A stretch of 64,000 nt of DNA from an uncultured Halomonas sp. (GCF_947501415.1 NZ_CANMVL010000001.1:107493-171492), one strand, 5' to 3'. Numbered from the stretch's first letter, positions 8,376 through 19,602 are shown. A program made the numbers and translations. Notes: generated by a model not told the origin, from the sequence alone.

Positions 8376-9634
8376 TGGGTAACCCGAACAAGCCGATGGC
8401 GGAAAAGGGCTTGATGCGCTGGGTCGATGAGCGTTTCCCCGCGACGCAGATGTGGCAGGAGCACCTGTCCAAGTATTACGCCCCCAAGAACTTCAACTTC
8501 TGGTACTTCTTCGGCTCGCTGGCCCTGCTGGTGCTGGTCAATCAGATTCTTACCGGGATCTGGCTGACCATGAGCTACAACCCCTCCGCCGAGGGCGCCT
8601 TCGCCTCGGTCGAGTACATCATGCGCGATGTCGAATGGGGCTGGTTGATTCGCTACATGCACTCCACCGGCGCCACGGCCTTCTTCGTGGTCGTTTACCT
8701 GCACATGTTCCGCGGCCTGCTCTACGGCTCCTACAAGGCGCCCCGCGAGCTGGTGTGGATCTTCGGCATGGCGATCTATCTGGCGCTGATGGCGGAGGCC
8801 TTCATGGGTTATCTGCTGCCCTGGGGCCAGATGTCCTACTGGGGCGCCCAGGTGATCATCTCGCTGTTCTCCGCGATTCCGGTCATCGGTCCCGACCTGA
8901 CCCAGTGGATTCGTGGTGACTTCCTGATCTCCGGCATCACGCTCAACCGTTTCTTTGCCCTCCACGTGGTGGCACTGCCCATCGTGATCCTGGCGCTGGT
9001 GGTCCTGCATATCATCGCCCTGCACGAGGTTGGTTCCAACAACCCCGATGGCATCGACATCAAGAAGAAGAAGGACGAGACCGGCAAGCCGCTGGATGGC
9101 ATTCCCTTCCATCCGTACTACACGGTGAAGGATATCGTCGGCGTGGCTGTCTTCCTGTTCGTCTTCGCGGTGGTGATCTTCTACTTCCCCGAGGGTGGGG
9201 GCTACTTCCTCGAGAAGCCCAACTTCGAGCCGGCCAACCCGCTGAAGACGCCGGATCATATCGCCCCGGTGTGGTACTTCACGCCCTTCTACGCGATTCT
9301 GCGCGCGATCACCTTCTCGCTGTTCGGGCTCGATGCCAAGTTCCTCGGCGTGATCTTCATGGGCGCGGCCATCGCGGTGCTCTTCGTGCTGCCGTGGCTT
9401 GACCGCAGTCCGGTGCGTTCCATGCGCTACAAGGGCTGGATGTCCAAGGTGATGCTGGTGCTGTTCGCGATCAGCTTTATCATTCTTGGGGTCCTGGGCG
9501 TGCTGCCGGCCACCGATGGTCGCACCGTGCTGGCCCAGGTGTGCACCGCCGTCTATTTCGCCTTCTTCCTGCTGATGCCGTTCTATACCCGGCTGGAGAA
9601 GACCAAACCCGTTCCGGAGAGGGTGACTGGCTAA
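8375..9634 (+). CDS. petB: Ubiquinol-cytochrome c reductase cytochrome b subunit
   Basis: This is the diheme cytochrome b of complex III, holding the quinol oxidation and reduction sites in the inner membrane. It has 419 residues and multiple transmembrane helices. Typical sequences include SYNPSAEGAFASVEYI, WLIRYMHSTGA with its heme-ligand histidine, FMGYLLPWGQMSYWGA and the Qo-site region HIAPVWYFTPFYAILRA. Its TAA overlaps the petC ATG by one base. Confidence 0.97.
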   Translation: MGNPNKPMAEKGLMRWVDERFPATQMWQEHLSKYYAPKNFNFWYFFGSLALLVLVNQILTGIWLTMSYNPSAEGAFASVEYIMRDVEWGWLIRYMHSTGATAFFVVVYLHMFRGLLYGSYKAPRELVWIFGMAIYLALMAEAFMGYLLPWGQMSYWGAQVIISLFSAIPVIGPDLTQWIRGDFLISGITLNRFFALHVVALPIVILALVVLHIIALHEVGSNNPDGIDIKKKKDETGKPLDGIPFHPYYTVKDIVGVAVFLFVFAVVIFYFPEGGGYFLEKPNFEPANPLKTPDHIAPVWYFTPFYAILRAITFSLFGLDAKFLGVIFMGAAIAVLFVLPWLDRSPVRSMRYKGWMSKVMLVLFAISFIILGVLGVLPATDGRTVLAQVCTAVYFAFFLLMPFYTRLEKTKPVPERVTG

Positions 9635-10401
9635 TGAAAAAGCAACTGTTCGCACTGCTCTTCGCGCTGGTGCCTCTCACGGCCATGGCCGCCGGAGGCG
9701 CGAGCGTCCCGTACTCCATGACGCCCGACCTCGATGACAAGGCGTCGTTGCAGCGGGGCATGCAGCTCTACACCAACTACTGCATGGGGTGTCACTCCCT
9801 GGAGCATCAGCGCTTCGCCCGTGCCGCGGAGGACCTGGGCATGCCCCAGGACCTGGTCGAGGAGAACCTGATCTTCTCCTCGGATCTGGCCTTCAACGAC
9901 CAGATGCATATCGCCATGAACAAGGACGATGCCGAGGCCTGGTTCGGTGCGCCGCCACCCGACCTGACCCTCGAGTCACGGCTGCGCGGCACCGACTGGA
10001 TCTACTCCTACCTGCTCTCGTTCTACAAGGACCCGAGCACCGGTACCGGCGTGAACAATGCCGTCTTCGACATGGTGGCCATGCCCAACGTGCTCGAGCC
10101 GCTCCAGGGCGTTCAGGAGATGGTGTGTTCCGAGACCGATCGTCCGGTGGAGGGAGCCGAGCTTGATCCGCTGACCGGCAAGTACCAGTCCTGTGATGTG
10201 CTGCAGGTGACTCAGCCGGGCGAGCTGGAGCCGGATGAGTTCGAGGAGGCGGTCTACGACCTGACCAACTTCCTTGCCTATGTGGGTGAGCCATCCAAGC
10301 TGCAGGCCCAGACTCTGGCCCCGAAGGTGCTGATCTTCATCTTCATCTTCGGCGTCATCGCCTACCTGCTCAAGCGCGAGTACTGGCGCGATATCCACTG
10401 A
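9634..10401 (+). CDS. petC: Ubiquinol-cytochrome c reductase cytochrome c1 subunit
   Basis: Cytochrome c1 is the heme c subunit of complex III. The protein is 255 residues from the ATG at 9634. A signal peptide ends near LTAMAAGG (about residue 20), the heme-binding CMGCH is at 50-54, and the C-terminal anchor is VLIFIFIFGVIAYLLKREYW. The start overlapping petB was chosen because it gives the signal peptide directly; an upstream in-frame start lies inside petB. Confidence 0.96.
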   Translation: MKKQLFALLFALVPLTAMAAGGASVPYSMTPDLDDKASLQRGMQLYTNYCMGCHSLEHQRFARAAEDLGMPQDLVEENLIFSSDLAFNDQMHIAMNKDDAEAWFGAPPPDLTLESRLRGTDWIYSYLLSFYKDPSTGTGVNNAVFDMVAMPNVLEPLQGVQEMVCSETDRPVEGAELDPLTGKYQSCDVLQVTQPGELEPDEFEEAVYDLTNFLAYVGEPSKLQAQTLAPKVLIFIFIFGVIAYLLKREYWRDIH

Positions 10402-10421
10402 CCCGCCGGGTTGCAGCCAGA

Positions 10422-10454
10422 CGGGGGCGCATGGCCGAGGGCCACGCGCCCCCG
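10422..10454 (+). terminator. Hairpin after petC
   Basis: A 15-bp GC-rich stem (10422-10436 with 10440-10454) with one mismatch and a GAG loop. It has no T run, so termination efficiency is uncertain. Confidence 0.5.
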
Positions 10455-10501
10455 TGGCGTATGTGTCGCGTCAATCGCTTCCCCGCGGAGCGAGGCCCGC
10501 G

Positions 10502-10510
10502 TGTTATCAT
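10502..10510 (+). promoter_or_regulatory. Putative extended -10 upstream of sspA
   Basis: TGTTATCAT fits an extended -10 element (TGnTATAAT) about 30 bases before the sspA start. No good -35 is seen. Confidence 0.4.
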
Positions 10511-10540
10511 GGTTATTCGATTTGATGCGAGGATTGTTTC

Positions 10541-11167
10541 ATGGGTGTAGTGGCCAAGCGGTCGTCGATGATCTTCTATTCCGGTGGCTCCGATCATTTC
10601 AGTCATCGGGTGCGTATCGTGCTCGCCGAGAAGGGTGTGGCGGTAGACATCGTGGAGGTCAACCCGGACCAGCCCCCCGAGGATCTCGCCGATCTCAACC
10701 CCTACAACAGCGTGCCGACCCTGCTGGATCGCGATCTCGTGCTGTATGAGTCCAAGGTGATGATGGAGTACCTGGACGAGCGCTTCCCACACCCCCCGCT
10801 GCTGCCGGTCTATCCGGTGGCTCGTGCCCAGAGTCGCCTCTGGATGCACCGCATCGAGCGCGAGTGGTGCCCACTGGTGGAGCAGATCGAGCAGGGGAGC
10901 AAGAAGGAGGCGGACAAGGCGCGCAAGGAGCTGCGTGAGAGCCTCGTCGGTATCTCGCCCATCTTCGAGGACATGGCGTTCTTCATGAGCGAGGAGTTCA
11001 CCCTGGTGGACTGCTGCCTGGCACCGATCCTGTGGCGACTGCCCGCCCTGGGTATCGAGCTGCCCGAGAAACAGGTGGCCCCCCTGCTCGACTATATGGA
11101 GCGAGTCTTCGAGCGAGACGGCTTCAAGGCGTCACTGAGCGAGCGCGAGCGCGAGATTCGCAGCTGA
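10541..11167 (+). CDS. sspA: Stringent starvation protein A
   Basis: SspA is a glutathione-S-transferase-fold protein that binds RNA polymerase and modulates transcription under starvation and acid stress. It has 208 residues. The thioredoxin-like N-terminal domain includes [20 protein letters not shown] and [19 protein letters not shown], and the helical C-terminal domain ends with the [10 protein letters not shown] tail. As in E. coli it is directly upstream of sspB. Confidence 0.95.
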   Translation: MGVVAKRSSMIFYSGGSDHFSHRVRIVLAEKGVAVDIVEVNPDQPPEDLADLNPYNSVPTLLDRDLVLYESKVMMEYLDERFPHPPLLPVYPVARAQSRLWMHRIEREWCPLVEQIEQGSKKEADKARKELRESLVGISPIFEDMAFFMSEEFTLVDCCLAPILWRLPALGIELPEKQVAPLLDYMERVFERDGFKASLSEREREIRS

Positions 11168-11220
11168 TACACTTTTCCCGGCCGCCTTCGGGTGGCCGGC
11201 CAACGCAGGAGGGAGAGGCG

Positions 11221-11709
11221 ATGGACTCCAGTCGTCCCAGCCTATCCAGTCGCCCCTACCTGGCCAGAGCCCTGTTCGAGTGGCTGCTGGACCATGACCT
11301 CACGCCCCATATCGTGGTCGATGCCGAGCATCCCCAGGTGGAGGTGCCGCGACAGTTCGTACAGAATGGCCAGATCGTTCTCAACCTGTCGCCAAACGCC
11401 GTTCGTGAACTCGCGATGGAGAATGACGCGATCAGTTTCGAGGCGCGCTTCGGTGGTCAGCCCATGCGGGTGATGGTGCCGAGTGATGCCCTGGTGGCCA
11501 TCTATGGTCGCGAGAACGGTGTCGGAATGGTCTTCGGACATGAGCCGGTGATGCCCCAGCCGGCTGAGTCGGCCGAGGACGAGCTGCCGGCGCTGGCCGA
11601 GGTCGAGCGCGACGCCGATACCTCGCAGGAGAAGGAGGCGTCGGAAGAGAAGGGCGAGGGATCTCGACGGCCGCCCAAGGGCAAGCCCTCCCTGCGGGTG
11701 ATCAAGTAG
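11221..11709 (+). CDS. sspB: ClpXP protease specificity-enhancing factor SspB
   Basis: SspB delivers ssrA-tagged proteins to ClpXP. The start at 11221 gives 162 residues, beginning just before the conserved SRPYLARALFEWLLDHDLTPH. The substrate-binding core (about 10-105) includes ARFGGQPMRVMVP and AIYGRENGVGMVF. A long acidic linker leads to the C-terminal ClpX-docking peptide GKPSLRVIK. The GAGGGAGAGG before the ATG supports the start; a longer frame upstream overlaps sspA. Confidence 0.95.
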   Translation: MDSSRPSLSSRPYLARALFEWLLDHDLTPHIVVDAEHPQVEVPRQFVQNGQIVLNLSPNAVRELAMENDAISFEARFGGQPMRVMVPSDALVAIYGRENGVGMVFGHEPVMPQPAESAEDELPALAEVERDADTSQEKEASEEKGEGSRRPPKGKPSLRVIK

Positions 11710-11737
11710 TTCTCATACTAGCGTGGTGATGGATCAT

Positions 11738-11775
11738 GCAAGACGGCAGGCCCTGAGGCCTGCCGTCTTGCGTTT
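11738..11775. terminator. Bidirectional terminator between sspB and dolP
   Basis: Perfect 15-bp stem (11738-11752 with 11757-11771), loop CTGA, between convergent genes. Confidence 0.8.
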
Positions 11776-11829
11776 GCAGCGAGCAGTCGAGCTGGTCCGG
11801 TTCAGTGGAGCCCGTTCAGTCGAGCCGGC

Positions 11830-13007
<1,178 letters not shown>

Positions 13008-13025
13008 TCAGGTTCCTGTGGCGGG

Positions 13026-13394
13026 TTAGTAGGCGTCGAAGGCGTTGACCACCCACTGGATGTCGAGTTCGGGTGGCAGGCCGGTGACGGCCACCACATC
13101 GAAGCGGCAGGGACATGATAGCCGGTTGTTCTGTAGATAAAAACGTGCCGCCCTGATCAGGCGGCGCTGCTTGGTGGCGGTTATGGTCTCGAGGGGGTGG
13201 CCGTGGCGGATATCGGCGCGATGGCGCACCTCGACGAAGACCAGGGTATCGCCATCGCGCATCACCAGATCCAGCTCACCTCCCTTGGCGTGCTGGTTGG
13301 TGGCCACCGGCTCGAGGCCGCGGTCGGTCAGCCAGGCCGCAACGAGGCGTTCGACTGCCTCGCCGCGGGCCCTGGCGTCACGGGGTCCGCTCAT
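13026..13394 (-). CDS. yraN: YraN family endonuclease-like protein (UPF0102)
   Basis: This is a 122-residue UPF0102 protein with a restriction-endonuclease-like fold. The active-site-like residues are visible in GGELDLVMRDGDTLVFVEVR and the preceding RGEAVERLVAAWLTDRG. No function is firmly established for the family. The start at 13394 (MSGPRDARARG) begins the conserved region and overlaps the lpoA end by 17 bases; the frame also opens at 13436. Confidence 0.88.
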   Translation of the reverse strand: MSGPRDARARGEAVERLVAAWLTDRGLEPVATNQHAKGGELDLVMRDGDTLVFVEVRHRADIRHGHPLETITATKQRRLIRAARFYLQNNRLSCPCRFDVVAVTGLPPELDIQWVVNAFDAY

Positions 13395-15129
13395 CGCCGA
13401 AAGCCCCTGGACTGAGTACCGGTTGCGGGACGCCATCTACGAAGCGTGCCCAGGGCAGCGTGCGCTGGATGCGTCCATCATGCCTGGCGCGCAGGGTGCC
13501 GGTCGCACCAAACAGCTCGCTGTTCGAGACCAGCTGGAACTGGGGGAGTCGGCGTGCCAGCTCGAAGGCGTCGACCCCCATGGCGCTCAGGCGGAACAGG
13601 TTGGGGTCCGTCTCCTCGCGCAGGCTGCGATAGCTTGCGTTGAAGGGGAGGGCGTCCTCGCCGCCCGCCGCGGCATCGGGGATCTGCCAGGGGATATCCA
13701 GGAACATGACACCATTCAGGTCGCCATCGAGGCGTGGGTTGAGTCGTCCGCTGAACAGATGTGAGGTGGCGTAGACCGGCAGCTTGTTGGCGCCATAGTA
13801 GTCGAGGGTAGGGGGGACCTGGCGCGCGTAGTCGGGCAGTGCCAGCATGAACAGGAGGTCAGGGCGACTCTCGGCAATGGTTCGGCGAGTGCTCTCGGTG
13901 GCGGAGGCGCCGGGGTTGTAGCGCACCGCCTTGGTGACCTTGCCGCCCTGGGCGCGCCATTCATCCCAGAAGGCTTCGCCGACCCGCTGACCCCAGCCGT
14001 TGTCCGGGACCAGCAGGGCGGCGCGACGATGCCCGTCGTCCCAGGCGCGACGAGCGGCCTGCTTGGCTTCACCCTCGGCGGAGAGGCCGTACTGGAAGAG
14101 TCCTTCGGCGGCGTTGCTGGCACCCCTGCCGTAGTTGAGGGCCAGAGTGGGGAGTGGCACGCGATTGCGGCGCTCCAGCTCGCTCACCCGATCCTTGTTG
14201 AGCGGGCCGATGACCACCTGGGCGCCGCGATTCTGGGCCTCCCGGTAGAGCGACTCGAGATTGCCGGAGGTGCTGTCGATAAAACTGAGGCGAACGTTGG
14301 CATCGTTTGAAAGACGGTGCCGGGTGCGGATGCCTTCGCCGATCGCCGTGGCGATACGCGACAGGGCGCCGGATTCGGGCAGCAGCACGGCAATATGCTG
14401 CACCTCCTGGCCGCTCAGTTCGCGCAGGGCGATGAGATCTGCCGGCAGGCGTCGTGCCGCCGGGTGGCGCTGGTTACGGCTGCGCCACTCGTCCAGGCGA
14501 AGGAAGAGGCGGTCGATATTGCCATCGCCACTGCGCACCGCCTCCACCAGCGCCACCCAACCGCGGGCCAGGGCGCCCTGGCGCTCGCCAAGCTCTGCCA
14601 GTCGCCGCTGATCGAGCTCTCCCAGGGCTCGCCAGATGGGGTCGTTAAGCGCCTCGTCATCGGACTCAGTCTGTACCAGCAGCAGGGCCTTGGCTGCGGC
14701 GAAGGGGTTGTCCCGCTCGAGCAGGGCCAGACCGCGTTGTTCGCGCAGGGCCAGTGTCTGGCTGCGGCTGAGGGCGAGGCCGTCGAGATCCTGAGTGGCC
14801 TGGATCACGGCCTCGGGATCGCCCTCGCTCTCGCCGAGATCGGCCAGCAGGAGCGCCCAGCGAGTCAGGGGATCGCCGGCGAGTTGCGATCGATCAATCT
14901 GACGAGCGATCTCGAGTGCCTGGGTGCGCTGGCCCTGGCGTGCTAGGATATCCGCCGCTTCCAGTCGAGTGCGGGCCGCTCGGGCCGGTTCCTGTTGCTG
15001 GGCCTGTTCGAGTAGCGTGGCGGGGTCGTCATCGGTGACGCGCTCGTCGATGCCCGGCTGGTAGGCGCAGCCGGCCAGCAGCAGCGCGAGAAGCGCAGTG
15101 GCCAGCAGGCCTCGTGTCAGTTTGAGCAT
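13378..15129 (-). CDS. lpoA: Penicillin-binding protein activator LpoA
   Basis: LpoA is an outer-membrane lipoprotein that reaches across the periplasm to activate PBP1a. The 583 residues carry lipobox LLAGC (C21), an N-terminal TPR-like helical half (about 35-240) and a C-terminal periplasmic-binding-protein fold beginning at IAVLLPESGALSRIATAIGE. It is the first gene of the operon, divergent from rsmI with 51 bases between the starts. Confidence 0.92.
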   Translation of the reverse strand: MLKLTRGLLATALLALLLAGCAYQPGIDERVTDDDPATLLEQAQQQEPARAARTRLEAADILARQGQRTQALEIARQIDRSQLAGDPLTRWALLLADLGESEGDPEAVIQATQDLDGLALSRSQTLALREQRGLALLERDNPFAAAKALLLVQTESDDEALNDPIWRALGELDQRRLAELGERQGALARGWVALVEAVRSGDGNIDRLFLRLDEWRSRNQRHPAARRLPADLIALRELSGQEVQHIAVLLPESGALSRIATAIGEGIRTRHRLSNDANVRLSFIDSTSGNLESLYREAQNRGAQVVIGPLNKDRVSELERRNRVPLPTLALNYGRGASNAAEGLFQYGLSAEGEAKQAARRAWDDGHRRAALLVPDNGWGQRVGEAFWDEWRAQGGKVTKAVRYNPGASATESTRRTIAESRPDLLFMLALPDYARQVPPTLDYYGANKLPVYATSHLFSGRLNPRLDGDLNGVMFLDIPWQIPDAAAGGEDALPFNASYRSLREETDPNLFRLSAMGVDAFELARRLPQFQLVSNSELFGATGTLRARHDGRIQRTLPWARFVDGVPQPVLSPGAFGDERTP

Positions 15130-15180
15130 GAATCCTTCCTTTATTCATCCGTCGTATCGGGAGCCCGCCCAGGAGGCGAC

Positions 15181-16038
15181 GTGTCAGAACCGAACTCAGC
15201 TTCATTGTACGTGGTCGCCACGCCAATTGGGAATTTGCAGGACCTGAGCCCGCGGGCCGCGGCGGTGTTGTCCGAGGTGGCCATGGTGGCCGCCGAGGAT
15301 ACCCGGCACACCGCTCGTCTGCTGCGCCACCTGGGGGTGCGGGTGCCCATGCTGTCGCTTCACGAACACAACGAGGCGGCGCGTGTCGACCGGATCGATG
15401 CCAGCCTGGCCGGGGGCGAATCGGTTGCCCTGGTCTCTGATGCCGGCACACCATTGATCAGCGATCCCGGCTTCGTGCTGGTGCGCGAACTGCGTGCCCG
15501 AGGGCGACGCATCGTGCCGATCCCGGGTGCCTGTGCGCTGGTGACGGCGCTCTCGGCCGCCGGCTTGCCCACCGACCGCTTCACCTTTCACGGCTTTCTA
15601 CCGGCCAAGGGTGGCGCCCGCCGCGCTCAGCTCGAGGAGCTGGCGGGACGCACCGAGACCCTGGTGTTCTACGAGTCGCCTCACCGTATCCGCGATACCC
15701 TGAGGGATATCGATGCGGCCCTCGGTGGGCGCCATCTGGTCGTGGGTCGGGAGTTGACCAAGACCTTCGAGACCTTCCTGGAGGGAGGTGCCCTCGAGCT
15801 CGCCGCGCGCATGGAGGATGATCCGAATCAGGCGCGTGGTGAGTTTGTGGTGATGGTGGCCGGTGCGCCGCCCCGCAAGAAGGAAGTGGGTGCCGAAGTG
15901 GAGGGCGAAGCGTTGCTGGCGGCGCTGCTGGCCGAGGGGGCCGGTGTCAAGCAGGCCGCGGGAGTGGCGTCCCGGCTTCTTGGTGGTGCCCGCAAGGTCT
16001 GGTATGCCCGCGCCCAGGCCTTGAAGGATGGCGATTGA
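15181..16038 (+). CDS. rsmI: 16S rRNA (cytidine-1402-2'-O)-methyltransferase
   Basis: RsmI methylates the ribose of C1402 in the 16S rRNA decoding centre. It has 285 residues and a tetrapyrrole-methylase fold: LYVVATPIGNLQDLSPRA, VAAEDTRHTARLLRHLG, SDAGTPLISDPGF, IPGACALVTALSAAGLPTDR and TFHGFLPAKGGARR. The start is GTG, well supported by the AGGAGG seven bases before it. It lies directly upstream of rnpB, as in pseudomonads. Confidence 0.96.
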   Translation: MSEPNSASLYVVATPIGNLQDLSPRAAAVLSEVAMVAAEDTRHTARLLRHLGVRVPMLSLHEHNEAARVDRIDASLAGGESVALVSDAGTPLISDPGFVLVRELRARGRRIVPIPGACALVTALSAAGLPTDRFTFHGFLPAKGGARRAQLEELAGRTETLVFYESPHRIRDTLRDIDAALGGRHLVVGRELTKTFETFLEGGALELAARMEDDPNQARGEFVVMVAGAPPRKKEVGAEVEGEALLAALLAEGAGVKQAAGVASRLLGGARKVWYARAQALKDGD

Positions 16039-16094
16039 GCCTGGCCTGTCCCCTCCCTCAGCAGTAGGCAGATGGCGTCTTGGTGTCACTTTTG

Positions 16095-16123
16095 TTGAGG
16101 GGGTGCCGGGGCGCTGGTATCCT
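16095..16123 (+). promoter_or_regulatory. Putative rnpB promoter
   Basis: TTGAGG (16095-16100) and TATCCT (16118-16123) are separated by 17 bases. The predicted start, about 7 bases downstream, falls at the 5' end of the RNase P RNA. Confidence 0.6.
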
Positions 16124-16129
16124 TGCCGC

Positions 16130-16483
<354 letters not shown>

Positions 16484-16513
16484 TGTTTCAAGAAAGTGAC
16501 CATTTTCAGTCCG

Positions 16514-16533
16514 GCGACGGAGCTCTCCGTCGC
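16514..16533 (+). terminator. Possible rnpB terminator hairpin
   Basis: Eight-bp stem GCGACGGA / TCCGTCGC with loop GCTC, about 30 bases after the rnpB 3' end. There is no clear T run, so read-through into rsmH is possible. Confidence 0.4.
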
Positions 16534-16555
16534 TTCACCGTGGATCGAGAAGCGC

Positions 16556-17509
16556 ATGCAGTCAGCCCCTGACACACCCCCGCGGGGATTTCGACACGCC
16601 AGCGTCCTGCTCGATGGGGCGGTCGATGCCCTGATCCACGATCCCGATGGTGTCTATCTCGATGGCACCTTCGGTCGCGGTGGTCACTCGCGAGAGATAC
16701 TTTCACGCCTCGCCCCCCGGGGCAGACTGCTGGCCATCGATCGTGACCCCCAGGCGATCGCCGAAGCCGGCACCATCGATGATCCCCGTTTCACCATCGA
16801 GCGGGCCGAGTTTGCTCGTCTCGCCGAGGTGGCCCGTGGGCATGAGCTGCATGGCCACCTGTCCGGCGTGCTGCTCGATATCGGCGTCTCGTCACCCCAG
16901 CTCGATGACCCCGAGCGCGGTTTCAGCTTTCTGCGCGATGGCCCCCTGGACATGCGCATGGACCCCACCCGGGGCGAGAGCGCGGCGGAGTTTATCGCAC
17001 GGGTCGGCGAGGCCGAGCTCTCCCGGGTCTTCAAGGAATACGGCGAGGAGCGTTATGCCCGTCGCCTGGCCAGGGCGATTCTCGAGCGTCGCGGCGAGCG
17101 ACCCTTCGAGCGCACCGCCGACCTGGCCGAGGTGGTCAAGGCAGCGCACCCCGCCTGGGAGAAACACAAGCACCCCGCGACGCGGGTCTTCCAGGCCCTG
17201 CGTATCCAGGTCAACGGTGAGCTCGACCAGCTCGATGCGGCCCTGGAGGCCGCCCTCGAGACACTGGCGCCGGGCGGTCATCTGGTGGTCATCAGTTTCC
17301 ACTCTTTAGAGGACCGCCGGGTCAAGCGCTTTATTCGCCATCATGTGCGTGGCGATACCCACCTGCCGCGGGGCATGCCGATTCGTGATGACCAGCTGGA
17401 GCGCCGTCTCGAGGCACTGGGCAAGGCTCGGCGGCCCGGCGAGGCGGAGGTCAAGGAGAACCCTCGCGCGCGCAGCGCGGTGATGCGAGTGGCGCGCAAA
17501 CGCTACTGA
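16556..17509 (+). CDS. rsmH: 16S rRNA (cytosine-1402-N4)-methyltransferase
   Basis: RsmH methylates N4 of C1402, the same nucleotide modified by RsmI. It has 317 residues from ATG 16556. The motifs are [60 protein letters not shown] and [16 protein letters not shown]. It is the first gene of the division and cell-wall cluster here. The usual preceding gene mraZ is missing: only about 70 bases separate rnpB from this start. The frame also opens further upstream, inside rnpB, which is not credible. Confidence 0.95.
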   Translation: MQSAPDTPPRGFRHASVLLDGAVDALIHDPDGVYLDGTFGRGGHSREILSRLAPRGRLLAIDRDPQAIAEAGTIDDPRFTIERAEFARLAEVARGHELHGHLSGVLLDIGVSSPQLDDPERGFSFLRDGPLDMRMDPTRGESAAEFIARVGEAELSRVFKEYGEERYARRLARAILERRGERPFERTADLAEVVKAAHPAWEKHKHPATRVFQALRIQVNGELDQLDAALEAALETLAPGGHLVVISFHSLEDRRVKRFIRHHVRGDTHLPRGMPIRDDQLERRLEALGKARRPGEAEVKENPRARSAVMRVARKRY

Positions 17510-17519
17510 GGGAGATGGC

Positions 17520-17843
17520 ATGACACAGGGAAGGTCCATTACCGCTCGTCTCGCCTGGCCCTCGGCGCTGCGCCTGAATCTGCGTGCACTGCTGTTACTG
17601 GTGCTGCTGCTCGCTTGCCTTGGGAGTGCCATGGCCGTCATCGCGGTCAGCCACCTGACCCGCGAGCAGTATGCTGCCCTCCAGCAACTCGAGCGTGAGC
17701 AGCAGCAGCTGCAGACCGAGTGGGGACAGCTTCTGCTCGAGGAGAGTGCCTGGTCGTCGCCGGCGCGCATCGAGCATCTCGCCGTGGAGCGTCTCGAGAT
17801 GCGCCTGCCCGGGGTGGAAGAGGTGGAGGTGATCCAGCCATGA
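17520..17843 (+). CDS. ftsL: Cell division protein FtsL
   Basis: FtsL is a small bitopic protein of the FtsQLB subcomplex, which activates septal peptidoglycan synthesis. It has 107 residues: a short cytoplasmic tail, a transmembrane helix (about 21-43, LRALLLLVLLLACLGSAMAV) and a periplasmic leucine-zipper-like segment (AALQQLEREQQQLQTEWGQL). Sequence is poorly conserved in the family, so architecture and position between rsmH and ftsI carry the call. The stop overlaps ftsI as ATGA. Confidence 0.92.
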   Translation: MTQGRSITARLAWPSALRLNLRALLLLVLLLACLGSAMAVIAVSHLTREQYAALQQLEREQQQLQTEWGQLLLEESAWSSPARIEHLAVERLEMRLPGVEEVEVIQP

Positions 17844-19561
17844 GCACCGAGGTACGCAGCGGTGTCTCGCCGCGTCGCTCGCCGCCCGGTGCGCCCATGG
17901 GCCGGCTGCGCTATGGGGTGATCCTGGGGCTGGTGCTGGTCGGACTGGGACTGTTGGTGGGGCGCGTGGTGGTCCTCCATGTGCTCGACCGACCCTTCCT
18001 GCAGGGGCAGGGTGACGCACGCACGCTGCGCACCGACTCGCTTCCCGCCCACCGTGGCATGATCGCCGACCGCCACGGCGAGCCACTCGCCATCTCCACG
18101 CCGGTGGTCACCCTGTGGGCCAATCCCCAGGATGTGCCCGAAGATCCCATTCAGCGCGTCCAGCTGGCATCGGCGCTGGGCGTGGACCTCGAGGCCCTCA
18201 ATGAGCGCCTGGCACGCTATTCCGAGCGTGAGTTCATGTATCTTCGCCGCCAGATGACGCCCGAAGCGGCCCAGCGGGTTCTCGACCTGCGGGTGCCCGG
18301 TGTCTATCGTCAGGATGAGTACAAGCGGTACTACCCGGCCGGCGAGGTGGCCGCCCAGCTGCTTGGCGTGACCAACGTCGACGACAAGGGGCAGGAGGGG
18401 CTTGAGCTCGCCTATCAGCCCTACCTGGCGGGAACGCCGGGGCTGCGCCGGGTGCTCAAGGATCGCCGCGGTCGCCTGGTGCGTGACCTCGAAGTGCTGC
18501 GCGAAGCCAAGCCCGGTGGCGAGCTGACGCTCGCCATCGACCAGCGCCTGCAGTACATGGCCTATCGCGAGCTCAAGGCCGCGGTGGCGGAACACGACGC
18601 CGATGGTGGCGTGGTGGTGATGCTGGACGCCCGCACCGGCGAGGTGCTGGCCATGGCCAATCAACCCTCCTACAACCCCAATAATCGCGCCGGGCTCGAC
18701 CCCCAGGGGCTGCGCAACCGTGCCATCGTCGACCCCTATGAGCCCGGCTCGGTGGTCAAGCCCCTGGCGTTGGCGGCAATGCTGGATGCTGGTGGCCTGT
18801 CGCCCGACACGGTGGTGGATACCGCCCCGGGCTGGATGCGTATCGACCGCTTTACCATTCGCGATATTCGTAACTACAAGGAACTCGACCTGGCGGGCAT
18901 TCTGGAGAAGTCTTCCAATGTCGGCATGTCCAAGCTGGCGCTTCGTTACGATGAGCCGGTCATCCCCCAGCTCTACCGTCGCCTGGGCTTCGGGCAGTCG
19001 CCGGGAACCGGCTTCCCCGGAGAGGCCACCGGCGAGGTGCCGGCTCCGGTGCGCTGGTCGAGCAGTCAGTGGGCCGCACTCTCCTATGGTTATGGCCTCT
19101 CGGTCACGCCACTTCAGCTGGCCAGTGCCTTCACCGCCATCGCCAACGAGGGTCGCCTGCTGCAGCCCTCGCTGCTGCGCCTGAATGAGCCGGTAGCGGG
19201 TGAGCAGGTCATCTCGCCCGTGGTGGCGCGCCGGGTGCTGGAGATGATGGACAAGGTCGTCGAGCCGGATACCGGGGCACGCCGAGCCGAGGTGCCGGGC
19301 TACCGGGTCGCCGGCAAGACGGGCACCGTGCGCAAGACCGGTGCCGGCGGTTATCAGGAGAACGCCTATCGCGGCTTCTTCGTGGGCATCGCTCCGGTCA
19401 GCGATCCCCGCATCGTGACGGTGGTGATGATCGACCACCCGCGCGGTGACGCCTATTACGGTGGCGCGGTGGCCGCTCCGGTATTCTCGCGTGTCGCCGG
19501 TAGTGCGCTGCGGCTGCTCGATGTGCCTCCCGACCGGCGTGACCTCGTGGAGGTCGAATAG
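17840..19561 (+). CDS. ftsI: Septal peptidoglycan transpeptidase FtsI (PBP3)
   Basis: FtsI is the class B penicillin-binding protein that cross-links septal peptidoglycan in complex with FtsW. It has 573 residues: an N-terminal membrane anchor (about 22-47), the pedestal domain, and the transpeptidase domain with S304-VV-K307 (PGSVVKP), S358-S-N360 and K493-TGT. The ATG at 17840 overlaps the ftsL stop by four bases; an upstream in-frame start lies inside ftsL and is rejected. Confidence 0.96.
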   Translation: MSTEVRSGVSPRRSPPGAPMGRLRYGVILGLVLVGLGLLVGRVVVLHVLDRPFLQGQGDARTLRTDSLPAHRGMIADRHGEPLAISTPVVTLWANPQDVPEDPIQRVQLASALGVDLEALNERLARYSEREFMYLRRQMTPEAAQRVLDLRVPGVYRQDEYKRYYPAGEVAAQLLGVTNVDDKGQEGLELAYQPYLAGTPGLRRVLKDRRGRLVRDLEVLREAKPGGELTLAIDQRLQYMAYRELKAAVAEHDADGGVVVMLDARTGEVLAMANQPSYNPNNRAGLDPQGLRNRAIVDPYEPGSVVKPLALAAMLDAGGLSPDTVVDTAPGWMRIDRFTIRDIRNYKELDLAGILEKSSNVGMSKLALRYDEPVIPQLYRRLGFGQSPGTGFPGEATGEVPAPVRWSSSQWAALSYGYGLSVTPLQLASAFTAIANEGRLLQPSLLRLNEPVAGEQVISPVVARRVLEMMDKVVEPDTGARRAEVPGYRVAGKTGTVRKTGAGGYQENAYRGFFVGIAPVSDPRIVTVVMIDHPRGDAYYGGAVAAPVFSRVAGSALRLLDVPPDRRDLVEVE

Positions 19562-19602
19562 CATGCCACTCCTGCCAACCCCTGTCTGAAGCGAGTCCTG
19601 CC

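Noticed and set aside
17306..19564. 752-codon open frame on the minus strand
   Set aside because: It is exactly antisense to rsmH/ftsL/ftsI, is His/Gln/Arg/Gly-rich without family motifs, and is typical of shadow frames in GC-rich coding DNA.
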